A stretch of 64,000 nucleotides of DNA from Anaerosporobacter mobilis DSM 15930 (GTDB lineage Bacteria > Bacillota > Clostridia > Lachnospirales > Lachnospiraceae): positions 1-64,000 of the forward strand of contig NZ_FRCP01000008.1 of the NCBI RefSeq assembly GCF_900142955.1, read 5' to 3'. Position numbers and translations under genes: made by a program. Positions 52,649 through 61,526 of this stretch are shown here, one piece after another; positions within the stretch are counted from its first letter, which is position 1, and every line of letters starts with the position of its first letter. Under the pieces are notes generated by a model that saw only the letters and a program-made list of their open reading frames with translations, made no database searches and was not told the origin of the DNA.

Positions 52649-52999
52649 TTATTTGTTATCAAGTAAATTTGAAACATCTTCATTTAAGAAAAATGCTTTA
52701 TAGTAAAGCTCTAATGCTTCTAATAACTCTTCTTTTGTTCTTTGTAGTTCTTTAATTTTAAGCACACTACCAACTTCATCAAATAATAAATCGCCTTCAT
52801 CTGCTTCAACATGGAAAACTAATGTACCATCTTCTTCATATTGAAGAGTAAGAATACCACCAATATCCTCCGTGTATAATACACACATGATCTGAAGTTC
52901 TTCTTTGACCCCATCTGGTAAGTCTTTAAAATCATCATTTAAATAATATTTCTGCTCGTATGCACTAGATGCACATAAGATAACGTTATCTTGATACAT
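52649..52999 (-). CDS. Small acidic protein of unknown function
   Basis: A 116-residue acidic protein (many Asp/Glu, few basic residues) with no signal or membrane helix. It ends in a helix LEALELYYKAFFLNED. It may belong to a Lachnospiraceae-restricted DUF6145-like family; that naming is from memory and is uncertain. The ATG at 52999 follows AGGAG by 5 nt; nine upstream codons are dropped. It precedes the Dabb gene in the same direction. Confidence 0.75.
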   Translation of the reverse strand: MYQDNVILCASSAYEQKYYLNDDFKDLPDGVKEELQIMCVLYTEDIGGILTLQYEEDGTLVFHVEADEGDLLFDEVGSVLKIKELQRTKEELLEALELYYKAFFLNEDVSNLLDNK

Positions 53000-53059
53000 A
53001 ATTTCTCCTATAGATATCGTACACATAGTTACGACAATACTGACCTTTCAGTTGCGAAA

Positions 53060-53884
53060 CTATTTTATATCAACTCCACCAAAAATACAAGCACCATTTA
53101 CATAAATTGTTGGCATATTCATACCTTCTGTCATAGAAGGAGTAACCGTTTTGTTATCTACGCCACCAAAGATTGCTGTACAATTTGAAACAACTCTTAC
53201 ATTGGATGGCACATGGATATCAATACCACCGAATACTGCAGTTACATCTACAATTACATCTTTATCAATAATAGCATTACGCAGATTAAGATCAATGCCA
53301 CCAAATATGGCAGTAACAGCAACTCCACCAAAGTATAAGCCATTATAGTTCAGATCCTTACCAGAAAAGATAGCATTTACATTCGTGTCATTCATTGTAT
53401 TATATGCCCGGCTGCTACTGCCTGAATTAAAATTTGCGTTATTATTATCTGTATATGTGTTAGAATTACTATCCGTGTTAGTTGAGTTAGTTGAATTAGT
53501 TGAATCGTAGGTGTACGTGTAAGTATTCTCTGTTGTATTGTTATTTTGATAAAAATCCCCGTTCTTGTTTCTTCTACCTTCATCAAAGATTAATCTCAGA
53601 CCAATGATAACAAAGATAAATGCAACAATTAATTTACCAAACATATGCCAAGCAATAAAATCTTGCGCTGCTAATAATAACATTACACCAACTGCAAGAC
53701 CAATAGCGCTTCCGGTCCTGTTTCCTCTTTCGCACAAGCCAATTGCACTAGGAATGATGATAAACAAGGTCCACCAGCCATCAAAGAAAATATCAAAATC
53801 TGCTCCGAATGCTTTCGCACCAATTAACACACCAAGTGCTATAATAATTAATCCCCAAATAAATCCTGTTGTAGAACGTTTCAT
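53060..53884 (-). CDS. LiaF-like membrane protein with C-terminal beta repeats
   Basis: A 274-residue protein with four membrane helices (about 8-100, starting GFIWGLIIIALGVLIG), an Asn/Thr/Ser-rich linker (about 118-160, with TNSTNSTNTDSNS) and a C-terminal beta-helix-like domain with repeated AIFGGVD/AIFGGID blocks. The layout matches LiaF/DUF1707-type envelope-stress proteins (VraT, YvqF). The ATG at 53884 follows GGAGG by 6 nt. It may report cell-wall stress; no LiaRS two-component genes are next to it here. Confidence 0.82.
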   Translation of the reverse strand: MKRSTTGFIWGLIIIALGVLIGAKAFGADFDIFFDGWWTLFIIIPSAIGLCERGNRTGSAIGLAVGVMLLLAAQDFIAWHMFGKLIVAFIFVIIGLRLIFDEGRRNKNGDFYQNNNTTENTYTYTYDSTNSTNSTNTDSNSNTYTDNNNANFNSGSSSRAYNTMNDTNVNAIFSGKDLNYNGLYFGGVAVTAIFGGIDLNLRNAIIDKDVIVDVTAVFGGIDIHVPSNVRVVSNCTAIFGGVDNKTVTPSMTEGMNMPTIYVNGACIFGGVDIK

Positions 53885-54064
53885 ACTTTGCCTCCTATTC
53901 TTATACCCCACTGCGAGATATCAGTTATTATCAATCATTCGTAGGTGTGTACCCTACTTCCAGGCCAATGATACCAATCTGAATTCCAGGTCATCAGCCT
54001 ACTTTTAATATACTTCATTCTTATTGATTGTGCAATGGATATAAGGTAAGAAAACAAAGTCGTG

Positions 54065-54086
54065 ACAATTGTCATGTGACAATTGT
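54065..54086. repeat. Near-perfect 22-bp palindrome after birA
   Basis: ACAATTGTCA-TG-TGACAATTGT is a self-complementary palindrome six bases past the birA stop. Each half contains the smaller palindrome ACAATTGT. There is no T-run. It could be a terminator stem or a protein-binding site. Confidence 0.5.
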
Positions 54087-54092
54087 TAACTA

Positions 54093-55073
54093 TTACGTAT
54101 AGGAGTATAACCCTCGAACTGAGACTTCGCCAGAGTACACTTCCACCAGATCATGATTATCCTTCTCAACAATCAAATGTCCTTCGTCGGTAATTCCCCT
54201 AGCAACTCCTGTATAAGAATCGTCCTCAGTAAGAATCCTTACCACTTGGTCCTTATTAATCAAAACCTTCGAATATGTTTCCTTCAACTCACTTAGATCA
54301 TGGGTTTTAAGAAAACGTTCATAATAACATTCAAGATATTCCATCGTCTTAGCAATTAACTGCGCACGACCAATGGATTTTCCTGATTCCAATAATAATG
54401 AAGTAGCCTTGTCCTTTAGTTCCTCAGGAAAGTCTTTCATACTTACATTAACACCAATACCCACAACGATATAATTGATATAATCAACTTCTGCACTTAG
54501 TTCTGTCAGAATACCAGCTACTTTCTTTTTATTAACAACAACATCATTGGGCCACTTTATCTTGGCTTCTAAGCCCGTCAAATCAGTAATCGCATCATTT
54601 AATGCTAATGCAGCGACTAAGGTTAACATCGAGGCATATACTGGCTTCATCTTTGGTTTTAGAATAACCGTCATAAATATTCCTGAACCTTTTGGTGATT
54701 CCCAGTAACGTCCTCTTCTCCCTTTTCCTTGAATCTGTTTATCAGATACAATTAACGTTCCTTCTTCTTTTCCCTCATCTGCTAATTGCTTGGCTACTGT
54801 ATTGGTAGAAGTTACTTCATCATAAGAAAAAACTTGTCTTCCCATATAGTTTGTTTGTAGTTTACTAAGAATAGCTTCACTGGTAACAACATCAGGCTGG
54901 CTAAGCAAGCGATACCCTTTGTTTGATACCGAATCAATGAGGTATCCTTCTTCTTTCAGACGGTTAATCACTTTCCATACCGCTGTCCTTGACACACCAA
55001 GTTGTTCACATAGCTGTTGACCTGATACATAACCATCACTATTGCTTAAAATTGTTAGTATTTTCGTCTTCAT
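54093..55073 (-). CDS. birA: Biotin ligase / biotin-operon repressor BirA
   Basis: A 326-residue bifunctional protein. Residues about 1-62 form a winged helix-turn-helix (GYVSGQQLCEQLGVSRTAVW), so it can act as a biotin-responsive repressor. The catalytic domain has the ATP/biotin motif GKGRRGRYWESPKGSG (near 115-130) and KWPNDV. It transfers biotin to carboxylases. A C-terminal SH3-like domain completes it. The partner small membrane-protein gene lies 17 bp upstream. Confidence 0.94.
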   Translation of the reverse strand: MKTKILTILSNSDGYVSGQQLCEQLGVSRTAVWKVINRLKEEGYLIDSVSNKGYRLLSQPDVVTSEAILSKLQTNYMGRQVFSYDEVTSTNTVAKQLADEGKEEGTLIVSDKQIQGKGRRGRYWESPKGSGIFMTVILKPKMKPVYASMLTLVAALALNDAITDLTGLEAKIKWPNDVVVNKKKVAGILTELSAEVDYINYIVVGIGVNVSMKDFPEELKDKATSLLLESGKSIGRAQLIAKTMEYLECYYERFLKTHDLSELKETYSKVLINKDQVVRILTEDDSYTGVARGITDEGHLIVEKDNHDLVEVYSGEVSVRGLYSYT

Positions 55074-55089
55074 TCCGAGTCACTTCTTT

Positions 55090-55371
55090 CTATGCAAATG
55101 CAATTCGTAGATAGTATAAACCAAATGCAATAAGAACAAAGCCCACAATACCAAAGAACATTCCTATTCCTTTTTGGCTATTTACACGGGCTTTTCTAAA
55201 TCCATTACTTAAGTTCATAATACCTGCTACAATCATTAACGATGCCATTATTACATAGTTAGATGGCATTAAAATAACTAATACAAATAATACGATAACT
55301 GCAATACCTAAAATTACATTAATTAAATCTGGTAAAAGCTTATTATTTTTAATAATCTCATTCCACTTCAT
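55090..55371 (-). CDS. Small membrane protein of unknown function
   Basis: A 93-residue protein with three hydrophobic helices (about 18-33, 36-52, 66-88) in MKWNEIIKNNKLLPDLINV... and a basic loop FRKARVNSQKG. It has no motif I recognise. The ATG at 55371 follows GGAGG by 5 nt; an earlier ATG four codons upstream includes that site. It lies 17 bp before birA and is probably co-transcribed. Confidence 0.78.
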   Translation of the reverse strand: MKWNEIIKNNKLLPDLINVILGIAVIVLFVLVILMPSNYVIMASLMIVAGIMNLSNGFRKARVNSQKGIGMFFGIVGFVLIAFGLYYLRIAFA

Positions 55372-55470
55372 CTTATCCTCCATATTTCACTACAACATTT
55401 ATTATTTCCTTTTTACTGAACTAGGATTCTCCTAATGAGTCCACTTATTCCCTAACAGTATATCATATTT

Positions 55471-55530
55471 TAAAAGCTGCTGCACTATATACGATCAAGG
55501 AATCCTTGACCTAGTTAGTACAACAGCTTT
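55471..55530 (-). terminator. Terminator of gltA
   Basis: On the minus strand AAAGCTGTTGTACTA and TAGTGCAGCAGCTTTT pair, with an inner GTCAAGGATTCCTTGA hairpin, followed by TTTTAAAAT. It lies between gltA and the small membrane-protein gene. Confidence 0.8.
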
Positions 55531-55546
55531 ATGTTCTATCTTGTAT

Positions 55547-56950
55547 CTATGCTAATCGTATATCTTCATTTCCTTCTTCAGCTACGCGGTCTTCCATTGT
55601 CTTATATTTCTTATGTTTTGCGACACACTTATATCCTGGGCGAATAATCTTACCATCATTAATGATTTCTTCAATACGGTGCGCAGACCACCCTGCAATA
55701 CGTGCTATTGCAAAAATCGGGGTATATAATTCAATCGGTAAATCCAACATTCTATATACAAATCCACTATAGAAGTCTACATTAGCACTAACACCCTTGT
55801 AGATCTTTCTTTCCTTCGCAATAACTTCAGGTGCTAATCTCTCTACCATATTGTATAGCGCATATTCTTTCTCTAATCCCTTCTCTACGGAAAGGTTCTT
55901 AACAAATCCTTTGAATATCTCAGCACGAGGATCTGAGATTGAATAAACGGCATGACCCATTCCATAGATTAGTCCTGCTTTATCAAATCTTCTTTTATTC
56001 AATAAATCAACTAAATACTCACGCACCGCTTCCTCATCTTCCCAATCCTTGATTGTTTCTTTCATATCATCAAACATCTTAACTACTTTGATATTGGCAC
56101 CACCATGTCTAGGTCCTTTTAATGACCCAAGAGAAGCGGCTATTGCAGAATACGTATCCGTTCCTGATGAAGTAACCACATGCGTTGTAAATGTTGAGTT
56201 ATTTCCCCCACCATGTTCCGCATGTAAGACTAACGCAAGGTCCAATATGGTTGCTTCCAGATGTGTGAATTTACTATCTGGACGTAGGATATGCAGTATA
56301 TTCTCCGCCGTTGATAGTTCTGGCTGTGGTGAATGGATAAATAAGCTATTGCCATCATGATAATGGCTATATGCCTGATATCCGTATACCGATAGTAAAG
56401 GGAACAACGATATTAATTGTAAGCATTGTCTTAAAACATTCTCTACAGAAGTATCATCTGCCTTTTCGTCATAAGAATACAAGGTTAATACACTTCTCGC
56501 TAGGGTATTCATCATATCTCGGCTTGGAGCCTTCATGATAATATCTCTAACAAAACTAGTTGGTAATTCTTCTCTATACTTAACTAATAAAGCATTCAGA
56601 TTTTCTAGTTGCTCTTTATTCGGTAGTTCACCAAACAATAACAGGTATACAGTCTCTTCAAATCCAAATCTCTTCTCTGCAATAAATCCATTAACCAAGT
56701 CCTGAACATTAACTCCTTGATAATAAAGCTTTCCTTCACAAGGAACTAAATCACTATCCACAATAGTATAGGATACGATTTCTGATATCTCCGTTAATCC
56801 TGTTAATACAGCTTTACCACTGATATCACGAAGACCTCTTTTTACTTCATATTTGCTATATAACTCTGGGTCGATTTTGCTGTTTTTCTTGCATATTTGG
56901 GCTAATTCTTTAACCTCATTTGCAATATCAGCGTACTCAAATTCTTTCAT
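55547..56950 (-). CDS. gltA: Citrate synthase
   Basis: A 467-residue citrate synthase, longer than the usual 370-440, with an N-terminal extension of about 50 residues. The active-site region HAEHGGGNNSTFTTHVVTSS and GSLKGPRHGGAN (catalytic His) and the late GMGHAVYSISDPRA with catalytic Asp are present. In this group it probably feeds 2-oxoglutarate for glutamate from an incomplete TCA arm. AGGAG precedes the ATG. It has its own terminator. Confidence 0.93.
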   Translation of the reverse strand: MKEFEYADIANEVKELAQICKKNSKIDPELYSKYEVKRGLRDISGKAVLTGLTEISEIVSYTIVDSDLVPCEGKLYYQGVNVQDLVNGFIAEKRFGFEETVYLLLFGELPNKEQLENLNALLVKYREELPTSFVRDIIMKAPSRDMMNTLARSVLTLYSYDEKADDTSVENVLRQCLQLISLFPLLSVYGYQAYSHYHDGNSLFIHSPQPELSTAENILHILRPDSKFTHLEATILDLALVLHAEHGGGNNSTFTTHVVTSSGTDTYSAIAASLGSLKGPRHGGANIKVVKMFDDMKETIKDWEDEEAVREYLVDLLNKRRFDKAGLIYGMGHAVYSISDPRAEIFKGFVKNLSVEKGLEKEYALYNMVERLAPEVIAKERKIYKGVSANVDFYSGFVYRMLDLPIELYTPIFAIARIAGWSAHRIEEIINDGKIIRPGYKCVAKHKKYKTMEDRVAEEGNEDIRLA

Positions 56951-57221
56951 AATCCTTCTCCTTTCAAAATGGGTGACGGGTTACCGAAATTAATTTCACG
57001 AATTTCAAATGCGAAGTCATTCCTATAAAGCTTAATTTATATTAGTATAGCATAGAATATTTCGTTTGTATGTCATTTTTATGAAAAATTAATAATTATC
57101 CATCTTATGCTATTTTCCCCATCATGACTATTGGACATTTAATAAGAACAAGATATAATACGGCAATTTTGTATTCTAACTTTTGGCTTAGTTGCAATAT
57201 AAACCCCAAGCAATCTGACAA
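56951..57221. other. Upstream region of gltA
   Basis: About 270 bp without a gene. On the minus strand an extended -10 TGCTATACT (57044-57052 area) lies about 95 bp upstream of gltA, with no clear -35. The segment TTTCAAATGCGAAGT near 57001 is reminiscent of the CTTCAAGTGCGAAGT repeat but too diverged to call. Confidence 0.4.
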
Positions 57222-57276
57222 AATAAGACCCTTCTTATAAAATTACCACAATCAATTTTATAAAAAGGGTCTTATT
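57222..57276 (-). terminator. Terminator of argF
   Basis: On the minus strand AATAAGACCCTT and AAGGGTCTTATT with inner TTATAAAATT arms form a 22-bp stem with few mismatches, ending in TTTTG, just after the argF stop. Confidence 0.88.
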
Positions 57277-57298
57277 AAATTACATATTCACCTAATAA

Positions 57299-58234
57299 TT
57301 ATTCACCTAAAGTTGCTACCATAACGGCCTTAATGGTATGCATACGATTCTCCGCTTCATCAAACACTACTTCTGAAAACTGCTCGAACAATTCTTCTGT
57401 TACTTCTTTCCCTTTTACTGCTGGTAAGCAGTGCAAGAATACTGTTGATTTTTTCTTTGTCTTTGCAAACAAATCGTGATTTACTTGATATGGTGATAAC
57501 ATAGCAATACGCTCAGCGGCCTTATCTTCTTCCCCCATAGAACACCATACATCTGTGTAGATTGCATCGGCCCCCTCTACTGCTTCTAAATCATCTGTAA
57601 TATATATTGTAGAACCAGATTCCTTCGCATATCCCTTACAAGTATCGACTAACTCACCCGTTGGCCACAACTCTTTTGGTGCAAGAATTGTGAAGTCGAT
57701 TCCTAGCTTAGAAGAACCAATCATCAAACTGTTAGCCATATTGTTTCTTCCATCACCTACGTATACTAACTTAAGTCCTTTTAGCTGTCCAAATTGCTCT
57801 TTTAAAGTTAAAAAATCTGCTAAGATTTGTGTTGGATGATACTCATCTGTAAGACCATTCCATACAGGTACACCGCTGTATTTTGCTAATTTTTCTACCG
57901 TATCCTGTTTGAAGCCACGAAACTCAATACCGTCAAACATTCTTCCAAGGACACGAGCCGTATCTTCTACACTCTCTTTGTGACCAAGCTGAATATCATC
58001 TTTTCCTAGATATTCTGGATGCCCGCCTTCATCAATACAACCAATTGTAAATGCACATCTTGTTCTAGTAGAAGGTTTCTCGAATATTAAAGCAACATTC
58101 TTACCTTTTAAACTATTTCCTGTAATACCTTGTTTTTTCTTTGCTTTTAAATCTGCTGCCAGATCAATAAAATATGTAATCTCTTCTGGAGTAAAATCTT
58201 TTAATGTTAGAAAACTACGCCCTTTTAAGTTCAT
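57299..58234 (-). CDS. argF: Ornithine carbamoyltransferase
   Basis: A 311-residue enzyme making citrulline from ornithine and carbamoyl phosphate for arginine synthesis (the same chemistry runs backwards in arginine breakdown). The carbamoyl-phosphate motif STRTR is at 55-59, HPTQ appears as YHPTQILAD, and the Cys of the ornithine site is in HCLPAVKG (near 270). AGGAG lies 13 nt before the ATG, a long spacing. It is a lone arg gene here, with an ArgR-type operator overlapping its promoter. Confidence 0.95.
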   Translation of the reverse strand: MNLKGRSFLTLKDFTPEEITYFIDLAADLKAKKKQGITGNSLKGKNVALIFEKPSTRTRCAFTIGCIDEGGHPEYLGKDDIQLGHKESVEDTARVLGRMFDGIEFRGFKQDTVEKLAKYSGVPVWNGLTDEYHPTQILADFLTLKEQFGQLKGLKLVYVGDGRNNMANSLMIGSSKLGIDFTILAPKELWPTGELVDTCKGYAKESGSTIYITDDLEAVEGADAIYTDVWCSMGEEDKAAERIAMLSPYQVNHDLFAKTKKKSTVFLHCLPAVKGKEVTEELFEQFSEVVFDEAENRMHTIKAVMVATLGE

Positions 58235-58349
58235 ACTAATTCACTTGCTCCTTCCATCAGCCGCGTATTAATAATTATTCATTAGCTGTATGTTTTTTTG
58301 CACAGCCATGCACTATAATCATAATTCAGACGACTTTATTCAAATTATA

Positions 58350-58396
58350 TGTATATTTATACATCATATAGTATACCTACTTATACCATTTGTCAA
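58350..58396 (-). promoter_or_regulatory. argF promoter with ARG box
   Basis: On the minus strand TTGACA (58391-58396) and TACTAT (58368-58373) are 17 bp apart. The palindrome TGTATAAATATACA (58350-58363) starts 4 bp downstream of the -10 box, at the expected transcription start. It fits the core ARG-box pattern TGNATWWWWATNCA at all fixed positions. Repression by ArgR with arginine is expected. Confidence 0.8.
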
Positions 58397-58465
58397 GTTG
58401 ATTTATTCAAACCGATACTGTCAGTATAAAGCATTATCCCAATTAAATCTGACAATTCTTCTCTA

Positions 58466-58510
58466 CAAAAAAACAAAAAGAAGAATCCCAATTGCAATTC
58501 TTCTTTTTAT
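58466..58510 (-). terminator. Terminator of the DUF4097-like gene
   Basis: AAAAAGAAGAATTGCAATTGGGATTCTTCTTTTT on the minus strand (stem AAGAAGAAT/ATTCTTCTT; written here only to show its arms AAAAAGAAGAAT and ATTCTTCTTTTT) is followed by TTTGTTTTTTTG, about 35 bp past the stop. Confidence 0.85.
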
Positions 58511-58543
58511 ATCCCATCAATATAACAACTAATCTTATATATT

Positions 58544-59494
58544 TTATCGAATTGTTACATCAATATCGCCTGAACCAGACTTTAGATGTAATTGTTTATC
58601 CATAACTGTATCGCTTCTATAGTTCTTACCAAAATCGTCACCATTTATCTCTATATCATCACCATCGATTTCGAATGAATACTCTTCTACGTCTCCATCA
58701 AGATTTAATTCAATATCTCCACTACCACATACAAACTCGGATACACCTGTTAATTCTCCCTTTAGATAGATGTCGCCTGAACCTGTTTGTGCAGTCATAT
58801 TCATAACTACCATATTCTTTCCTTCTATATCCCCAGAGCCAAGTTCCAAATCACAGTCTCTTGCTTCTAAACTCTTAAATATAAAATCACCAGATCCAAT
58901 TGCCATGCTCATCTTATCGCATTCAACATATCCAAAGGTTATATCTCCAGAACCCAAAGATGCACCTATATTATCAGTAGTTATATCCTTCACCTCAAAG
59001 TCACCAGAACCGACACTACAATCAAATTCTTCTGCTTTTATTGCTTCCACTACTACATCCCCAGAACCTACTGTGATATTACATTGTTTCGCAGGCAAAT
59101 TAGTATTTACTATAAAATCACCACTACCGTTATTAATCGTAATTGTATCAAACTGTATGTCACTTGGAATCGTTATGGTAACCCTTGAAGGTTCCTCAAA
59201 TAAACTGAAATGAAATTCAAAATTTTTTTTATTTGTCTTGACTATTAGAGTATCTCCTTCTTGTGTAAATGTATAGCTGTTTTCTTCTAAGTTCTCACCT
59301 TTCACATAGAAGGAATCTCCTTCAACAATTTTGAAATCAACACTACCATTCTCAATCTGTATATTAGCTATGTCTCCGGTTGGAGAGAACGCATCATCTA
59401 CACGCTTTCCTGTGGAATCAGATGCCAATATTAATACTCCAATTATTACGACTACAACAATAAGAAACTTACTTGACTTTCCATATGAATTCAT
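58544..59494 (-). CDS. DUF4097-like beta-repeat envelope protein
   Basis: A 316-residue protein with one N-terminal membrane helix (about 8-24, FLIVVVVIIGVLILA) and a long extracytoplasmic beta domain of about eight repeats ending in GSGD (for example NNGSGDFIVNTN, ASLGSGDITFG, KSGSGDIDVT). This is the right-handed beta-helix style of DUF4097 proteins, often linked to envelope sensing or anti-sigma systems. Function is unknown. GGAAGG precedes the ATG. It is monocistronic, with a short palindrome just upstream. Confidence 0.82.
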   Translation of the reverse strand: MNSYGKSSKFLIVVVVIIGVLILASDSTGKRVDDAFSPTGDIANIQIENGSVDFKIVEGDSFYVKGENLEENSYTFTQEGDTLIVKTNKKNFEFHFSLFEEPSRVTITIPSDIQFDTITINNGSGDFIVNTNLPAKQCNITVGSGDVVVEAIKAEEFDCSVGSGDFEVKDITTDNIGASLGSGDITFGYVECDKMSMAIGSGDFIFKSLEARDCDLELGSGDIEGKNMVVMNMTAQTGSGDIYLKGELTGVSEFVCGSGDIELNLDGDVEEYSFEIDGDDIEINGDDFGKNYRSDTVMDKQLHLKSGSGDIDVTIR

Positions 59495-59524
59495 CTTCTT
59501 TTTTCCTTCCCTCTTTTAACGAAT

Positions 59525-59628
59525 GAAAGGGAGTTTTCACACTAATAGCAAAAGAACTATAACTCTTACTATTTCATTAGTAGGAACCTAAATCTTCTTT
59601 GCATAATTAATGTGATAACTCCCTTTTC
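59525..59628. repeat. 104-bp palindromic element
   Basis: GAAAGGGAGTTTTCACACTAAT at the left pairs with ATTAATGTGATAACTCCCTTTTC at the right (arms written with mismatches at two places), and the inner AGCAAAAGAA pairs with TTCTTTGCA. It lies directly upstream of the DUF4097-like gene and holds no open frame. It looks like a third type of miniature inverted-repeat element. Confidence 0.65.
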
Positions 59629-59789
59629 TATATTGAAATTAATAACGATCCCTCTAGAAATATAACGCTATCATGTATAACACATATTTATATATTATAC
59701 ATCATCGAAACCTAAACGCAAGCATTTTTTGTTAATATATTCATATACATTATTCTCTATCTATTCACCAAACGGGGCAAAATGTAAGT

Positions 59790-59834
59790 AAAAAAGGACA
59801 CCTTTCTAAATAAATCTTAGAAAGGTGTCCTTAC
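59790..59834 (-). terminator. Strong terminator downstream of the integrase
   Basis: On the minus strand AAGGACACCTTTCTAA and TTAGAAAGGTGTCCTT form a perfect 16-bp stem with a 7-nt loop and a run of six T. It is the first strong terminator after the integrase gene. Confidence 0.9.
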
Positions 59835-60055
59835 TATATTTAATTATTTATCCAAATTTTTCATCGTTGGGAATTTTTTTGTTCCAAACTGTAAGCCATG
59901 TAAATTCATTTATATTCCTTTAAACTCTTCCCAAATGCTCTGTAGATACGTGTTAATAAACAGGTCAAATTGTGGTGCTTTTTGGTCAAGTATTGGTCTT
60001 TTGATATTTTTTTAGTCAAAGAATTATTTAGAATTCTCTAATAGAGGACTCTTTT
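59835..60055. other. Presumed attachment-site region next to the integrase
   Basis: About 220 bp without a gene lie past the integrase stop. The string TTGGTC occurs twice within 17 bp near 59976-59996, and the same string is part of the operator at 61536. These may be integrase or ribbon-helix-helix arm sites. No direct-repeat core could be assigned. Confidence 0.35.
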
Positions 60056-61291
60056 CTAAAATACATCCATGTTCTTTGATAACTTTTCTAACGAAGCTCT
60101 TGTAACATCCTGATTTACTTCTGCGTAAATATTCATCGTAGTTGACACATCAGCATGCCCCATAACTTCCTGTATAACTTTTACATTAGTTTCATTCTCG
60201 CAAAATCTTGAAGCAAATGTATGGCGGAATATATGACAAGAGAATCTTGGTATCATAACCGGCTCTCTTTTTTCCTTCTTTGCCTTTACTTCTTCCTCTG
60301 CATTATGAGCATCTACAATTCTTTTAATTGCACGATTAACAGCTGCTGGATTGTGTGGTGTTTCAAATCTATTCGTAAATATAAAATTTGTCATACCATC
60401 TACATTTGCCACACAAAACCCTTCCACTTCCTGACGTTCGTATTCATCTTTGAGCACATCATATACTTGTTTCATCATCGGAATAGTCCTTATACCTGCT
60501 TCTGTCTTTGGCTGAGAAACTCGAAACTCACATTTGAAGGAATCATCTGCTCTCTGATAATAAGTCAGGCTATGATTGATATCAATCAAACGCTTTTCTA
60601 AATCAACATCATCCCAGCGAATTCCAATCGCTTCTCCAATTCGACACCCAGTACCAAGCAAGAAAGTAAAAAACGGATACCACTTATAAAAGAATGGATT
60701 CTCTGCAACATAATTTATAAATGCTCTCTGCTGCTCTACCGTTAATGCTCTTTTTCTCTTCCTTGAACCACCATTTCTTTTCTTTACCTCTGCATAAGCT
60801 CCATCAATCGGATTCTTTCTGATAATGTCATCTCTTACTGCCAATTGAAATGAGGGTCTTAATACTGTATTGATGTTTTCCAACGTGTTTATCTGTAATC
60901 CCTGTTTATTAATCAAGTCACTGTAAAAGAATAATACATCTGAATATTTTACTTCTTTGACTTTCTTTTTCCCAAAGGTATCACGGATAAAATGATTCCA
61001 AGTATACAAATAATTTGAATAAGTTGAACTCCTTAATTCTGACTTTGTTGATATATATCTGTCAAATAAGAAGTTCACGTCAGCGTTACCTGCAACATAT
61101 ACATTTAACCCATCCATCTGGTCTTTGATTAATGACTCCTCTTTTTGACGTAGAGTAACTAATGATTTTGCATATATCGTGTGCTGCTTTCCTAATGGAT
61201 CTGTATAAATGTACGAGTATCTACCATCTGTCTTTCGGTAATGCTCTCCTTTTCTTAAAACTCTTCCTTTTCCGTCTTTTCTACAAGCCAT
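60056..61291 (-). CDS. Tyrosine recombinase (Tn916-type integrase)
   Basis: A 411-residue phage/ICE integrase. Residues 8-58 resemble the Tn916 Int arm-binding domain (RVLRKGEHYRKTDGRYSY), followed by a core-binding helical domain (about 70-170) and the catalytic domain with Arg217 (GTGCRIGEAIG), Lys262, His353 and Arg356 (HIFRHTF), His379 (GHADVSTT) and nucleophile Tyr389. The ATG at 61291 follows AAGGAG by 5 nt; 24 upstream codons are dropped. All catalytic residues are present, so it should be active. It lies 31 bp after the small ribbon-helix-helix gene. Confidence 0.95.
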   Translation of the reverse strand: MACRKDGKGRVLRKGEHYRKTDGRYSYIYTDPLGKQHTIYAKSLVTLRQKEESLIKDQMDGLNVYVAGNADVNFLFDRYISTKSELRSSTYSNYLYTWNHFIRDTFGKKKVKEVKYSDVLFFYSDLINKQGLQINTLENINTVLRPSFQLAVRDDIIRKNPIDGAYAEVKKRNGGSRKRKRALTVEQQRAFINYVAENPFFYKWYPFFTFLLGTGCRIGEAIGIRWDDVDLEKRLIDINHSLTYYQRADDSFKCEFRVSQPKTEAGIRTIPMMKQVYDVLKDEYERQEVEGFCVANVDGMTNFIFTNRFETPHNPAAVNRAIKRIVDAHNAEEEVKAKKEKREPVMIPRFSCHIFRHTFASRFCENETNVKVIQEVMGHADVSTTMNIYAEVNQDVTRASLEKLSKNMDVF

Positions 61292-61322
61292 ACTTTCTCC
61301 TTTCTGGAGAAAAGAGCCTGCA

Positions 61323-61499
61323 CTACTTCTGGGTTGATTTGATAATCTGCATTTCAACACCAATTCGTATTAATTGCGATATGGATATGTTGTGACTTTG
61401 GGTATATTCAAGCATAAGCTGATATTCTTCTTCTTTGAACTTTACTGTGACACTCCGATTTATCGGCTTATCTACTTTGGGTCTACCAGTTCTTGCCAT
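61323..61499 (-). CDS. Small ribbon-helix-helix DNA-binding protein
   Basis: A 58-residue protein beginning MARTGRPKVDKPINRSVTVK and continuing with two helices (EEEYQLMLEYTQSHNISIS and QLIRIGVEMQIIK). A basic tail, a beta strand (SVTVKF) and two helices are the ribbon-helix-helix (CopG/Arc) pattern. AGGAGG lies 6 nt before the ATG. It is transcribed from a perfect promoter that carries a palindrome in its spacer, and the integrase follows it by 31 bp. Autorepression, with control of the integrase, is the likely role. Confidence 0.85.
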   Translation of the reverse strand: MARTGRPKVDKPINRSVTVKFKEEEYQLMLEYTQSHNISISQLIRIGVEMQIIKSTQK

Positions 61500-61526
61500 G
61501 TTTTACCTCCTTCACAACCTATTTTG

